Source: Fictibacillus fluitans (GTDB taxonomy: Bacteria > Bacillota > Bacilli > Bacillales > Fictibacillaceae). From it: 64,000 nucleotides of DNA. The position numbers and the translations under genes are program-made. The DNA lies in the NCBI RefSeq assembly GCF_030418125.1, contig NZ_JAUHTR010000002.1:310001-374000 (forward strand). The letters are read 5' to 3'. The notes below the pieces were generated by a model. The model saw only the letters and a list, made by a program, of their open reading frames with translations. It ran no database searches and was not told the origin of the DNA. Shown one piece after another: positions 45,052-54,403 of the stretch. How positions within the stretch are numbered: position 1 is the first letter of the stretch; each line of letters opens with the position of its first letter.

Positions 45052-46053
45052 ATGAAAACCATTACGATAGCCGACGTGGCTAAGCATGCCAATGTTTCAA
45101 AAAGCACGGTTTCTCAATTTTTAAACCAGCGCTTTGATTATATGAGTGAAAAAACAAAACAAAAAATCGAGGCGACCATACAGGAGCTCAATTACCAGCC
45201 CAATTTCGTAGCCCGCAGCCTGAAGCAGAAATCAACCTTTACGGTGGGCGTGGTGGTCGCGAACATCCTGCACACCTTTTCCACACAGGTGATCCGGGCG
45301 ATCGAGGACTATTTTCACGAACAGGGCTTCCACATCATTGTCTGCAATGCAGACGATGAGCCGGTCAAGGAAAAGAAGTATATTGAAATGCTGCGTGCCA
45401 AGCAGGTGGACGGCATTATCATTTTTCCGACGGGTGAAAACCTTGCGCTGTACGAAAAGATGAAGCAGGATCGTTTTCCAATCGTTTTTATGGACCGGAC
45501 GATCGAGGACCTGGAGATATCGACGGTCATGCTCGATAACCATGCTGCGGCCAAACTGGCAGTGGACCGTTTTGTTGAGCAAGGTTTAGACAGGATTGCC
45601 ATCGTAACAACATCGATTATCCGCAACATCAGCCCGAGGGTGGAACGGATTGAAGGGTACAAGAAAGCGATGGAAAATCAAAATCTTCCCATTCGGGAGG
45701 AGTACATCAAAACAGCAGATGCTGACCAGATTTCAGAAGTGCTCTCGGAACTGTTTTCTTTACCCGAACCGCCGCAAGCGATTTTGGCAGGGAATGACAT
45801 CGTTCTTGTTGAGGTATTGAAGTTCATGAAGGAAAAGGATATCAGAATCCCGGAGGATGCAGCCGTTATTGGAATTGACGACGTTTCCTTTGCCAGCTTT
45901 TTTACACCGCCGGTCACAACGATTGCCCAGCCAGCCGTGGAAATGGCGAAGCAGGCCGGAACGATCCTTTATAAGCAGATTAAAAACAGTGAGCAGGCAG
46001 AACAATGGATGTACCGTTATGAGCCGGCACTTATTTCAAGACATTCAGGATAA
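45052..46053 (+). CDS. kdgR: LacI-family regulator (KdgR-like)
   Basis: 333 residues: HTH ITIADVAKHANVSKSTVSQFLN (residues 4-25), hinge LNYQPNFVARSLKQ, effector domain ending VIGIDDVSFASFFTPPVTTIAQP. It differs strongly from the ExuR-like protein at 34393. Position between the KDG genes and exuT fits KdgR, which in B. subtilis represses the kdg genes until KDG or KDPG accumulates. Candidate operators are the AAACCGGTTT palindromes at 39887/39901 and 46067. ATG 45052 is used after GGGGATGACA. Confidence 0.85.
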   Translation: MKTITIADVAKHANVSKSTVSQFLNQRFDYMSEKTKQKIEATIQELNYQPNFVARSLKQKSTFTVGVVVANILHTFSTQVIRAIEDYFHEQGFHIIVCNADDEPVKEKKYIEMLRAKQVDGIIIFPTGENLALYEKMKQDRFPIVFMDRTIEDLEISTVMLDNHAAAKLAVDRFVEQGLDRIAIVTTSIIRNISPRVERIEGYKKAMENQNLPIREEYIKTADADQISEVLSELFSLPEPPQAILAGNDIVLVEVLKFMKEKDIRIPEDAAVIGIDDVSFASFFTPPVTTIAQPAVEMAKQAGTILYKQIKNSEQAEQWMYRYEPALISRHSG

Positions 46054-46066
46054 AAGGGGCTAGTAA

Positions 46067-46080
46067 ATAAACCGGTTTAT
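46067..46080 (+). promoter_or_regulatory. Perfect palindrome ATAAACCGGTTTAT upstream of exuT
   Basis: 14-bp perfect palindrome, core AAACCGGTTT identical to the site at 39887. It lies 14 bp after the kdgR-like stop and 58 bp before exuT. Candidate operator of the local LacI-family repressor. Confidence 0.6.
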
Positions 46081-46137
46081 CCCCCGGTTCGCATTTAACA
46101 ATCAGAAGATTCGCACAGTATAGGGGAGGGTTTTACC

Positions 46138-47406
46138 ATGTTTACAAAAGACAGGCTTCCAGTTATTATCTTATTATTTTTAGCCGGAGTCATAAATTAT
46201 TTGGACCGTTCAGCATTATCCATTGCAGCACCATTCATTCAGGATGACCTGACACTGTCTGCCACACAGATGGGTCTGATATTTAGTAGTTTCTCAGTAG
46301 GTTATGCGATTTTTAACTTTTTGGGTGGAATGGCGTCTGACCGCTATGGCGCAAAACTGACCCTGTTTGTCGCCATGATTGTCTGGTCTCTGTTTAGCGG
46401 CGCGGTTGCGCTTGCTTTCGGATTCGTCAGCTTGATGATCATCCGCATCCTGTTCGGAATGGGAGAAGGCCCGCTTTCGGCCACCATCAACAAGATGGTC
46501 AATAACTGGTTCCCGCCGACCCAGCGCGCTTCCGCCATTGGATTAACGAACAGCGGAACACCGCTTGGAGGCGCCATCTCAGGGCCGATCGTAGGTATGA
46601 TTGCAATCGCCTTCAGCTGGAAGGTTTCCTTCGTATTGATCATGATTATCGGATTAATATGGGCGGTCTGCTGGTTCAAGTTTGTTAAAGACAAGCCTGC
46701 CAAGCCGATGGGTGATGCGCCTGCCATGAAAGCGGAAGTGGCTCCTAAGGAGAAAATTCCGCTAACGTTCTACCTGAAACAAAAAACGGTGCTCTTTACT
46801 GCTTTTGCTTTCTTTGCTTACAACTATATTCTTTTCTTCTTCCTCACATGGTTCCCAAGCTATCTGGTGGAAGAACGCGGTCTGAGTGTAAAATCGATGA
46901 GCGTCATTACCGTCATTCCTTGGATCTTAGGATTTATCGGCCTCGCTGCCGGCGGTTTTGTATCTGACTATGTGTTCAAGAAAGTCGCACGAAAAGGTGT
47001 GCTGTTCTCTCGTAAAGTCGTTCTAGTTTCATGCTTGTTTGCTTCAGCAGTATGTATCGGGTTTGCCGGACTGGTTAGCACAACTGTAAGCGCAGTAACA
47101 TTGGTAGCGCTCTCTGTGTTCTTCCTGTATCTGACGGGTGCCATCTACTGGGCAATTGTTCAGGACGTGGTCGATCAACAGAATGTCGGTTCCGTTGGCG
47201 GCTTCATGCACTTTTTGGCCAACACAGCAGGTATTATCGGACCTGCATTAACCGGCTTTATCGTGGACAAGACTGGAACCTTCTCAGGTGCCTTCCTGCT
47301 TGCCGGGGGCCTTGCCATCTTTGCATCCCTTGCGGTTATCCGCTTCGTCCGTCCTATTGTTGCTAAGAAATCTGAGGTGGGCGTGGATGACACGGTGACT
47401 TATTAA
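46138..47406 (+). CDS. exuT: Hexuronate MFS transporter
   Basis: 422 residues, same length as B. subtilis ExuT. Twelve helices of the anion:cation symporter (ACS) family; INYLDRSALSIAAPFI in helix 1, SDRYGAKLT loop, and IRILFGMGEGPLSATINKMV. It imports galacturonate/glucuronate with protons. RBS AGGGGAGGG. It has its own candidate operator and a terminator, so may be a separate unit. Confidence 0.94.
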   Translation: MFTKDRLPVIILLFLAGVINYLDRSALSIAAPFIQDDLTLSATQMGLIFSSFSVGYAIFNFLGGMASDRYGAKLTLFVAMIVWSLFSGAVALAFGFVSLMIIRILFGMGEGPLSATINKMVNNWFPPTQRASAIGLTNSGTPLGGAISGPIVGMIAIAFSWKVSFVLIMIIGLIWAVCWFKFVKDKPAKPMGDAPAMKAEVAPKEKIPLTFYLKQKTVLFTAFAFFAYNYILFFFLTWFPSYLVEERGLSVKSMSVITVIPWILGFIGLAAGGFVSDYVFKKVARKGVLFSRKVVLVSCLFASAVCIGFAGLVSTTVSAVTLVALSVFFLYLTGAIYWAIVQDVVDQQNVGSVGGFMHFLANTAGIIGPALTGFIVDKTGTFSGAFLLAGGLAIFASLAVIRFVRPIVAKKSEVGVDDTVTY

Positions 47407-47423
47407 TTAATGAAATGGTTAGT

Positions 47424-47456
47424 ACCCGGACTCGTTGAAAGTGAGTCCGGGTTTTT
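47424..47456 (+). terminator. Terminator closing the hexuronate locus
   Basis: ACCCGGACTC and GAGTCCGGGT arms followed by five T residues. Confidence 0.88.
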
Positions 47457-47543
47457 ATTTGTGGGGCGGATTAAAAAGGGATTGAGCTGGGTTGAAAAGA
47501 ATGTACTTTTGAGTGAATTTTTTTCAAAATTGAGGTGGATAAA

Positions 47544-48254
47544 ATGAAAGTAATTGGTCTTATTGGCGGAATGAGCTGGGAATCTTCCGCTGAGTATTAC
47601 CGGATGATTAATGAGGAAGTAAAACGAAGATTAGGAGGCTTGCATTCGGCCAAATGCCTTTTATACAGCGTTGATTTCCAGGAAATTGAACGCTACCAGT
47701 CAGAAGGAGCATGGGAAAAGGCGGGGGATGTGTTAAGTCATGCTGCGCGTTCTTTGGAAAAAGGCGGAGCAGACTTTATTGTGATTTGCACGAATACCAT
47801 GCATAAAGTCATTGATGCTGTACAGGCGTCAGTCACCATTCCATTTTTACATATCGCAGATGCAACAGCGGCCAGGATAATAAAGGACGGTATTCATACA
47901 GCTGGCTTACTGGGCACCAGGTACACCATGGAGCAGGACTTTTATAAGTCACGTTTGGAGAGTAACGGGATACAGGTTATGGTGCCAAAGGAAATTGAAA
48001 GAGAAATGGTAAACAAAGTGATTTACGAGGAATTATGCTTGGGGAAAATCCGCCAGGAATCAAGGGATGAATATAAAAAAGTGATTCAAGGTTTGATTGA
48101 TGCAGGCGCTCAAGGAATTATTCTGGGCTGTACAGAGATCGGACTATTGATCAAGCGGGAGGATTCCTCAGTTCCTCTCTATGACACTGCAAATATACAT
48201 GCATTGGAAGCTGTAAACATGTCTCTATCCATTGAAAAGAAGAATGGGAGATAA
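47544..48254 (+). CDS. Aspartate/glutamate racemase family protein
   Basis: 236 residues, cofactor-independent two-cysteine racemase: C82 in ICTNTMHK and C196 in LGCTEIG are the catalytic pair. N-terminus IGLIGGMSWESSAEYYR is typical of YgeA/RacX-like amino acid racemases. It makes or removes D-amino acids. The D-Ala-D-Ala dipeptidase operon 1 kb downstream shares the D-amino acid theme, but terminators separate them. ATG 47544 after TTGAGGTGG. Confidence 0.9.
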   Translation: MKVIGLIGGMSWESSAEYYRMINEEVKRRLGGLHSAKCLLYSVDFQEIERYQSEGAWEKAGDVLSHAARSLEKGGADFIVICTNTMHKVIDAVQASVTIPFLHIADATAARIIKDGIHTAGLLGTRYTMEQDFYKSRLESNGIQVMVPKEIEREMVNKVIYEELCLGKIRQESRDEYKKVIQGLIDAGAQGIILGCTEIGLLIKREDSSVPLYDTANIHALEAVNMSLSIEKKNGR

Positions 48255-48279
48255 GAGGGACATCAGGAGGAACGCTGCT

Positions 48280-48840
48280 ATGAAATTCATTTTACTATTC
48301 GGCCCGCAGGCGGTCGGAAAGATGACAGTGGGACATGAGCTGGCAAAGATCACCGGTCTGAAATTGTTTCATAACCACATGACGATTGATCTGGTTCATC
48401 ACTTTTTTGACTACGGCACAAAAGAAGGGATGCGCCTCGTTCATTCCTTCCGCGAGCAGATTTTTGAAGAAGTCGCCAAGAGTGACCAGAGCGGCATGAT
48501 TTTCACCTATGTGTGGGCCTTTAATGAGCAGGAAGACTGGGATTATGTGGACCACGTGTGCGGAATCTTCGAATCCCGGGGAGCGGAGATTTATTTTGTT
48601 GAACTGGAGGCAGACCTGGAAGAACGGCTGCAGCGGAACAAAAGCGAATTTCGTCTGGCGCAAAAGCCTACGAAACGGGATTTAGAGTGGTCGGAGGGGG
48701 AACTGGTTTCTTCACTGGACCAATACCGCTTGAATTCCCTGGAGGGCGAGCTCCAGAGAACACCATATTTGCGGATTAATAATACATATTTGAGTGCGGA
48801 GGAGACTGCGGCCAGGATAAAAGAAGAATTTGGGCTGTAA
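48280..48840 (+). CDS. P-loop kinase-like protein
   Basis: 186 residues with a Walker A motif FGPQAVGKMTVG (residues 7-18) at the N-terminus and the small-kinase layout (HNHMTIDLVHHFF, VELEADLEERLQRN lid-like region). This resembles uncharacterised AAA/shikimate-kinase-like proteins common in Bacillaceae that may phosphorylate a small molecule. The substrate is unknown. ATG 48280 follows AGGAGG; 25 bp after the racemase, so likely co-transcribed. Confidence 0.8.
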   Translation: MKFILLFGPQAVGKMTVGHELAKITGLKLFHNHMTIDLVHHFFDYGTKEGMRLVHSFREQIFEEVAKSDQSGMIFTYVWAFNEQEDWDYVDHVCGIFESRGAEIYFVELEADLEERLQRNKSEFRLAQKPTKRDLEWSEGELVSSLDQYRLNSLEGELQRTPYLRINNTYLSAEETAARIKEEFGL

Positions 48841-48860
48841 TTTGATAGATTTTACGTGAA

Positions 48861-48887
48861 AAAGCCTCCTTTTTGGGAGGCTTTTTG
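48861..48887 (+). terminator. Terminator after the racemase/kinase pair
   Basis: AAAGCCTCC/GGAGGCTTT hairpin with T run. Confidence 0.85.
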
Positions 48888-48939
48888 ATTTTAAGAGATG
48901 GATTAGCTGTTTTTAGCTAGGAAATGGAGCTTTTAATCG

Positions 48940-49075
48940 GCTGGAATCGTGCTCCAGAACCGAATACAAGCCGATTTTCAACATTTACAAGCCGAAATGA
49001 GCCATTTACCGTCCGAAGTAACTCATTTACCCGCCAAAACCTGATTATGTCAACTACCGACCCACAAAACCACTC
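48940..49075. repeat. Intergenic array B, exact 21-bp period
   Basis: The element TACAAGCCG / TACCGTCCG / TACCCGCCA starts at 48965, 48986, 49007 and 49028, exactly 21 bp apart, each preceded by ATT or AA. It ends with CGCCAAAACCTGATTATGTC and AACTACCGACCC, also found after array C. The remainder of the 48888-49140 gap shows nothing else. Confidence 0.75.
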
Positions 49076-49140
49076 AGACCCCCAACAACACCCTGTCAGA
49101 AAATCTTCCCGCCTATTTCTATTTAACGCATTGCAATATT

Positions 49141-49169
49141 TTGTCATAAACTATATCATTATATTTAAT
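49141..49169 (+). promoter_or_regulatory. Candidate SigA promoter of the dipeptidase operon
   Basis: TTGTCA (49141-49146), 17 bp, TTTAAT (49164-49169) in an AT-rich stretch 44 bp before the start codon. Confidence 0.45.
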
Positions 49170-49212
49170 ATATTGTAAGAATATTCAATTTATTGAAAAG
49201 AGGTGGAAGTAT

Positions 49213-49878
49213 TTGTCGGAAATACCCAACTTAGATTCCGGCACACCCCCGACACCACAGCATGAGCCCCTCATCTCCTTAACCGGTGTGTCCCCCAGAA
49301 TTGAAGTCTATCCATTCTATTACCACAACCATCTGCCAGGCTCAGAGAATGATTGCTTCCTGCGCAAGGGAACAGTGGAAAGACTCATCCATGCGGCAGA
49401 ACAGCTGCCGCCGGGCGTCAAGCTGGTCGTCCTTGACGGCTGGCGGTCCTACGAAACACAGCTTGCCATCTATGAAACCATCAAAAAAGACCTCGAAGAC
49501 CAGCAGCTCACCCCGGAAGAAATGCAGATTGAGATCACCAAATTTGTTGCCGTTCCTACACGTGACCTTTTGAAGCCAGCGCCCCATCTGACCGGTGGAG
49601 CTGTAGACCTTACGCTCGCCAACCATCAGGGCTGGCTCGACATGGGAACAGGCTTTGACGATTTTACGGAAAAAGCGCAACTGGAATGGTATGAAAAGAG
49701 ACCGAACCTCACCCAAAAGGAAGAAGCCATCCGTCTCAACCGCCGCGAGTTGCGGAAGGTCATGGAAAACGCGGGTTTTGTGTCCAATTCAGAAGAGTGG
49801 TGGCATTACGATTATGGCAACAGAAGATGGGCAAACGCGACGGAAAACGCCATTCTTTATTACGGAATTGAAAGGTAG
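49213..49878 (+). CDS. ddpX: D-alanyl-D-alanine dipeptidase (VanX/DdpX family)
   Basis: 221 residues. Zinc ligands H125 and D132 (PHLTGGAVDL) and H198 with catalytic E195 (EEWWH) match the VanX-type active site; R in LDGWRSYETQ is the transition-state arginine. It hydrolyses D-Ala-D-Ala to D-alanine in the cytoplasm. Followed by a full dipeptide importer in the same order as E. coli ddpXABCDF, so its role is more likely recycling of cell-wall dipeptide than vancomycin resistance; no vanHA genes are present. TTG start after AGAGGTGG. Confidence 0.93.
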   Translation: MSEIPNLDSGTPPTPQHEPLISLTGVSPRIEVYPFYYHNHLPGSENDCFLRKGTVERLIHAAEQLPPGVKLVVLDGWRSYETQLAIYETIKKDLEDQQLTPEEMQIEITKFVAVPTRDLLKPAPHLTGGAVDLTLANHQGWLDMGTGFDDFTEKAQLEWYEKRPNLTQKEEAIRLNRRELRKVMENAGFVSNSEEWWHYDYGNRRWANATENAILYYGIER

Positions 49879-49923
49879 AAAGCAAGAATCAATCAAAAAA
49901 AATAAAGATTATGGAGGAAAACA

Positions 49924-51510
49924 ATGAAAAAGAAAATGAGTGTACTGCTGATTGCCGTGATGATCGTTGCGCTGCTATCGGCCTGTGTAAAGAATTCAAA
50001 CGCCAAACCGTCCGGGGGCTCAGATTCCAACTCAGAAGGTGCAAGCGGCAAGGATGTTTTAACGATTGCGACAACCGCAGAACAGGGGACGATCGATCCG
50101 GCCGTAACGATGGACAATTCCGCATGGAAACTTACATATCCGGCCTACGAACGCCTTGTGGAGTATGACGGGGGAAGCACAAAGGTCAAACCGGGGCTCG
50201 CCAAGGAATGGAAAGTCAGCAAGGACGGAAAAACGTGGACCTTCACCCTGAACGAAGGACATAAATTTGCCGATGGCACAGCCGTTGATGCAGGTGCTGT
50301 CAAAGAGAGCTTTGAGCGCCTCAAAAAAATCGGCAAAGGACCTTCAGAAGTTTTCAGTGTGATTTCGAACATTAAAGCGGAGAATCCAACGACAGTCACA
50401 TTCACCCTCAAAGAAAATTTCCCTCCGTTTATTTCGACACTTGCAGCCAACTATGGCAGCGTCGTCAATCCAAAGGTAATGGACCATGAACAGAACGGCG
50501 ACATGGGACAAAATTATCTGGCCACCGCCACGATGGGAAGCGGACCTTACAAACTCGCTAAATGGAAAAAGGGAGAGTACGTAAGGCTGGATCAAAACAA
50601 ATATGCCTCCAAGAAGCCTTCCTTCAAAAAGGTCTATTTTAAAATTGTAGCCGATCCTTCCGCACAGCGCCTTCAGCTGGAAAAAGGCGAAATCGATATC
50701 GCTGAAGGAATTCCGGTCGATCAGGTCAATTCCGTGAAAAAGATTAAGAGTGCGAAGCTGCTTCAGGAACCAAGTCTGCTTGTTGAATATGTTTATGTAA
50801 ATTCATCAAAAGGCAATCAAGCATTGAAAAACAAAAAAGTCCGTCAGGCGCTTAGTTATGCGGTGGATTACGACAAGCTGATTGATGCGGTGCAGCAGGG
50901 ATACGGCACCCAGATGCGCGGTCCGATTCCTAAAGGGCTTTGGGGTCATGACGACCAGGCCAAGCAGTATACGTACGACAAGGATAAAGCAAAAGCATTG
51001 CTGAAAGAAGCGGGAGTCTCGAATCTCAGCCTCGACCTTTTGTATTCGGACAACAAAACATGGTGGGAAACAGAAGCACTGACCATCCAGTCCAATTTGA
51101 AGGATATTGGCATTAAAGTGAACCTGAAAAAAGTAGCGTATGCGACCTCAAGGGAAATGATGGATAAAGGCGAGTTTGATCTGGCGCTTGGCATGTGGAG
51201 CCCTGACTTTGGTGATCCGTATGCCTTTATGAACTACTGGTATGATTCGGAAAATTTCGGGCTTGCCGGAAACCGTGCGTTTTATAAAAATGACGCAGTC
51301 GACCAAAAGCTCAGGAAAGCAGCAACCTTAAACGATGCCAAACAGCGCGAGAAGCTCTACCAGGAGTCACAGGACACCGTTATCGATGATGCTCCTTACA
51401 TTCTTTTGTACCAAAAGGATTTCCTGATGCCCATCAGTAAAGATGTAAAAGGATTTGTATACAACCCGATGCTTGAGAGTATGTACAACCTTGCAGATAT
51501 GTCCAAATAA
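49924..51510 (+). CDS. ddpA: Dipeptide ABC importer substrate-binding lipoprotein
   Basis: 528 residues; lipobox LSAC (Cys21) and SBP_bac_5 (DppA/OppA) domain with GTIDPAVTMDNSAWKL and WKVSKDGKTWTFTL stretches. It captures di- or oligopeptides outside the membrane, probably D-Ala-D-Ala-type given the dipeptidase before it. RBS TGGAGGAAAACA, 45 bp after ddpX. Confidence 0.92.
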   Translation: MKKKMSVLLIAVMIVALLSACVKNSNAKPSGGSDSNSEGASGKDVLTIATTAEQGTIDPAVTMDNSAWKLTYPAYERLVEYDGGSTKVKPGLAKEWKVSKDGKTWTFTLNEGHKFADGTAVDAGAVKESFERLKKIGKGPSEVFSVISNIKAENPTTVTFTLKENFPPFISTLAANYGSVVNPKVMDHEQNGDMGQNYLATATMGSGPYKLAKWKKGEYVRLDQNKYASKKPSFKKVYFKIVADPSAQRLQLEKGEIDIAEGIPVDQVNSVKKIKSAKLLQEPSLLVEYVYVNSSKGNQALKNKKVRQALSYAVDYDKLIDAVQQGYGTQMRGPIPKGLWGHDDQAKQYTYDKDKAKALLKEAGVSNLSLDLLYSDNKTWWETEALTIQSNLKDIGIKVNLKKVAYATSREMMDKGEFDLALGMWSPDFGDPYAFMNYWYDSENFGLAGNRAFYKNDAVDQKLRKAATLNDAKQREKLYQESQDTVIDDAPYILLYQKDFLMPISKDVKGFVYNPMLESMYNLADMSK

Positions 51511-51531
51511 CCAAAAAGCGGAGTGTTGACC

Positions 51532-52536
51532 ATGAAGAAAATAATTATCAACCGGCTGGGTCTCCTGATCTTTGTGGTGTTTGGTGTTACCCTCATCTCC
51601 TTTTTGCTGTCGCACGTCATTCCGGGTGATCCTGCCCGGATGATGGTGGGGCAGCGGGCGAATGAGGAAACGCTTCAGCAGGTACGGCAGCAGCTCGGGC
51701 TCGACCAGCCTCTTTTGATTCAGTATGAAACCTACATGAAAGGAATTATAAGCGGAGATCTCGGCACATCGATCCGTACACAAAAACCGGTCATCGATGA
51801 CCTGGAAGCTTTTTTCCCTGCCACCATGGAACTGGCCATCATTGCCTTTATCTTTGCTTTGGTGATCGGCATCCCCCTTGGCGTTTTGGCCGCAGTGAAA
51901 AAGAACAGCTTTTGGGATCATGCGAGCCGGATTTTCTCTATCGGCGGAGTCTCAACGCCCGTCTTTTGGAGCGGGCTTGTGATCATCCTCATTTTTTACG
52001 GCTATTTAAACTGGTTTCCTGCGAACGGGAGGCTGGATATGAATATTCATCCTCCCACACACATTACCGGCCTGTATATTCTGGACAGCCTGCTCAGCGG
52101 GGACATGGTGGCGTTAAAGAGCAGCCTTCATCACATTCTGCTGCCCGCTATCGTCCTGTCGTATGCCCAGCTGGCCGTCATTACCCGGCAGGTACGTGCG
52201 AGCATGCTGGAAATCATGGAACAGGAATACATCCGGACAGCGATCGCCAACGGCATACACGGGCCGTTTCTCTTTTTCCGGTACGCGCTGCGGAATGCGC
52301 TGATCCCGACTATTACGGTTGTCGGCATTTCGTTTGGATCCCTTTTGGGAGGAGCGGTCGTGACGGAAACCATTTTTGGCTGGCCGGGAATGGGCAAGTA
52401 CGTCGTCGACTCGATTGCCTATCTTGATTTTCCGGCGATGATGGGCTTTACGCTGCTGATTGCGGTCGGCTATGTGATTATTAATCTGATTGTGGATCTC
52501 ACCTATTATGTTCTTGATCCGCAAATCAAGGGATAG
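51532..52536 (+). CDS. ddpB: Dipeptide ABC importer permease (DppB type)
   Basis: 334 residues, six helices, typical DppB/OppB N-terminus (INRLGLLIFVVFGVTLISFLL, then IPGDPARMM) and the EAA loop EYIRTAIANGIHGPFLFFRYALRNAL. ATG 51532 eight bases after GGAG; GTG 51523 is less well placed. Confidence 0.92.
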   Translation: MKKIIINRLGLLIFVVFGVTLISFLLSHVIPGDPARMMVGQRANEETLQQVRQQLGLDQPLLIQYETYMKGIISGDLGTSIRTQKPVIDDLEAFFPATMELAIIAFIFALVIGIPLGVLAAVKKNSFWDHASRIFSIGGVSTPVFWSGLVIILIFYGYLNWFPANGRLDMNIHPPTHITGLYILDSLLSGDMVALKSSLHHILLPAIVLSYAQLAVITRQVRASMLEIMEQEYIRTAIANGIHGPFLFFRYALRNALIPTITVVGISFGSLLGGAVVTETIFGWPGMGKYVVDSIAYLDFPAMMGFTLLIAVGYVIINLIVDLTYYVLDPQIKG

Positions 52537-52545
52537 GAGGCCGGT

Positions 52546-53427
52546 ATGGAAACACCACTGCAAACGGAAACGAGCCAGCCGAAGCCGATTACCTCGGTCC
52601 GGCCGTTCTGGTACAAGCTGAAACAAAATCAAATGACCTGGGTGGGGCTGGGCATACTGGGCGTAATCGTTCTGTGCTCGCTGATCGCTCCCATCCTCAC
52701 ACCCTATAACCCCACACAGGTGGATATCTCATCAAAATTCCTGGCTCCTTCTCTTCATCATTGGTTTGGAACCGATGAAGTCGGCCGTGATATTTTAACC
52801 AGAATTTTATACGGCGCACGAATATCCCTCGGTGTCGGCATTACGGTCATTATTATGGCAAGTGTAATAGGAATACTGATTGGAACGATATCGGGTTACT
52901 TTGGAGGAGTGATTGATGTGACCATCATGCGGATCATGGACATGGTTATGGCCTTTCCAACGCTGATTTTGGCCATGGCACTGGCGGCCGCTTTGGGTCC
53001 AAGTTTGCAAAACGCCATGCTCGCCATCGCGATTGTGAAAATTCCGGTCTATGTCCGGCTGGCCCGCGGGGAATCGCTTGTTCTCCGAGAAAAATTGTTT
53101 GTGAAGTCCGCCCAGTCGTTCGGAATCAATCCATGGAGGATCATCGGCAAACACATTGTGCCAAACTCGGTTTCTCCCGTTATTATTCAGGCCACGCTTG
53201 ATGTTGGCGATGCCATTCTCATGATCGCGACTCTCGGATTCCTGGGTCTTGGAGCACAGCCGCCAACACCGGAGTGGGGGGCCATGATTAGCATCGGCTG
53301 GAAGTACCTGCTGGATTATTGGTGGTACCCGACATTCCCGGGCTTGCTTCTTTTTCTGTCTGCAGGCTCGCTCAATCTGATTGGTGACGGTATCCGGGAT
53401 ATTCTGGATCCGAAAGCCGGACGCTAG
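52546..53427 (+). CDS. ddpC: Dipeptide ABC importer permease (DppC type)
   Basis: 293 residues, OppC_N segment (WYKLKQNQMTWVGLGILG) then the permease core with GTDEVGRDILTRILYGARISL and the EAA loop VKSAQSFGINPWRIIGKHI. It pairs with the preceding permease. RBS ATAGGAGG, 9 bp after it. Confidence 0.93.
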   Translation: METPLQTETSQPKPITSVRPFWYKLKQNQMTWVGLGILGVIVLCSLIAPILTPYNPTQVDISSKFLAPSLHHWFGTDEVGRDILTRILYGARISLGVGITVIIMASVIGILIGTISGYFGGVIDVTIMRIMDMVMAFPTLILAMALAAALGPSLQNAMLAIAIVKIPVYVRLARGESLVLREKLFVKSAQSFGINPWRIIGKHIVPNSVSPVIIQATLDVGDAILMIATLGFLGLGAQPPTPEWGAMISIGWKYLLDYWWYPTFPGLLLFLSAGSLNLIGDGIRDILDPKAGR

Positions 53428-53437
53428 GAGGGACAGC

Positions 53438-54403
53438 ATGGTACTGGAAATGAAAGATTTATGCGTGGATTTTACCGGCATGAGAGGAAAGGTCAGGGCA
53501 CTGCGCAATGTCAGCCTGTCCATTGAAAAGGGAGAGGTGCTTGGCGTTGTTGGTGAATCCGGATCAGGAAAATCGGTCACCGCATTATCCATCCTCGGGC
53601 TGCTTGGGTCCAACGCCACCATTTCAAACGGCGAAATTTCGTATTTGGGGCAAAATCTGTTAAGGCTCGGTCCAAAGGAAATGCAAAGTCTGCGGGGCAA
53701 GAAAATCGGCATGGTGTTTCAGGAGCCTATGACGGCTCTGCATCCTACCATGAAGGTTGGCAGCCAGCTGGCTGAAGTTATTAAACGGCACAGGGGTTTA
53801 TCAAAGAAACAAGCTCATAAGCTCGCAGTTGAGGCATTAAAAGAGGTGCATATCCATGATCCCGAACTGGTTGCGAAAAAGTATCCGTTCGAACTGAGCG
53901 GGGGGATGCGGCAGCGGATTGTGATCGCCCTGGCGATGTCGGCTCCGCCTGACCTTTTGATTGCGGATGAGCCGACAACCGCGCTTGACGTGACGATCCA
54001 AAAAGAAATTTTACAATTGATAAAAGAGCTGAATGATAAGCGGGGCACATCGGTGCTATTGATCACACATGATCTGGGTGTGGTCTCGAGTGTGTGTGAC
54101 CGGGTGATGGTTATGTATGCCGGCGAAGTGGTGGAAGAAGGGAAAACAGAAGAGGTGCTGAATGCTCCTTCACATCCTTATACGGAGGCATTGCTTCATG
54201 CGCTGCCCGATCTTGCGGATCCCGAAGAGCCGCTAAAGGCCATTCCGGGCGAAGTTCCTGATTTGCAAAACCGCCCTGCGGGCTGTGCCTTTGCTTCGAG
54301 ATGTCCAAAAGCCATGGACATTTGCGGCGTTTCGGTGCCGGCGCTGGAACCTGTATCAAAAAACCGTTCAGCCGCCTGCTGGTTAAGGAGGGATACATAT
54401 TGA
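53438..54403 (+). CDS. ddpD: Dipeptide ABC importer ATPase (DppD type)
   Basis: 321 residues: Walker A GESGSGKS (about 40), signature LSGGMRQR, Walker B LLIADEPTTALD, and the C-terminal oligopeptide-transporter extension with CAFASRCPKAMDIC whose cysteines bind a 4Fe-4S cluster in relatives. ATG 53438 after AGGAGGGACAGC. The stop overlaps the next start. Confidence 0.93.
   Translation: MVLEMKDLCVDFTGMRGKVRALRNVSLSIEKGEVLGVVGESGSGKSVTALSILGLLGSNATISNGEISYLGQNLLRLGPKEMQSLRGKKIGMVFQEPMTALHPTMKVGSQLAEVIKRHRGLSKKQAHKLAVEALKEVHIHDPELVAKKYPFELSGGMRQRIVIALAMSAPPDLLIADEPTTALDVTIQKEILQLIKELNDKRGTSVLLITHDLGVVSSVCDRVMVMYAGEVVEEGKTEEVLNAPSHPYTEALLHALPDLADPEEPLKAIPGEVPDLQNRPAGCAFASRCPKAMDICGVSVPALEPVSKNRSAACWLRRDTY

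Noticed and set aside
48924-49178. 84-codon open frame over array B (NTSRFSTFTSRNEPF... product)
   Set aside because: It has no good ribosome binding site. A similar peptide arises at array C (55946-56254) only because the 21-bp repeat is seven codons long.
49213-49878. Vancomycin-resistance gene vanX
   Set aside because: The active site fits VanX, but there are no vanH or vanA/B ligase genes, and the importer context fits D-Ala-D-Ala recycling.
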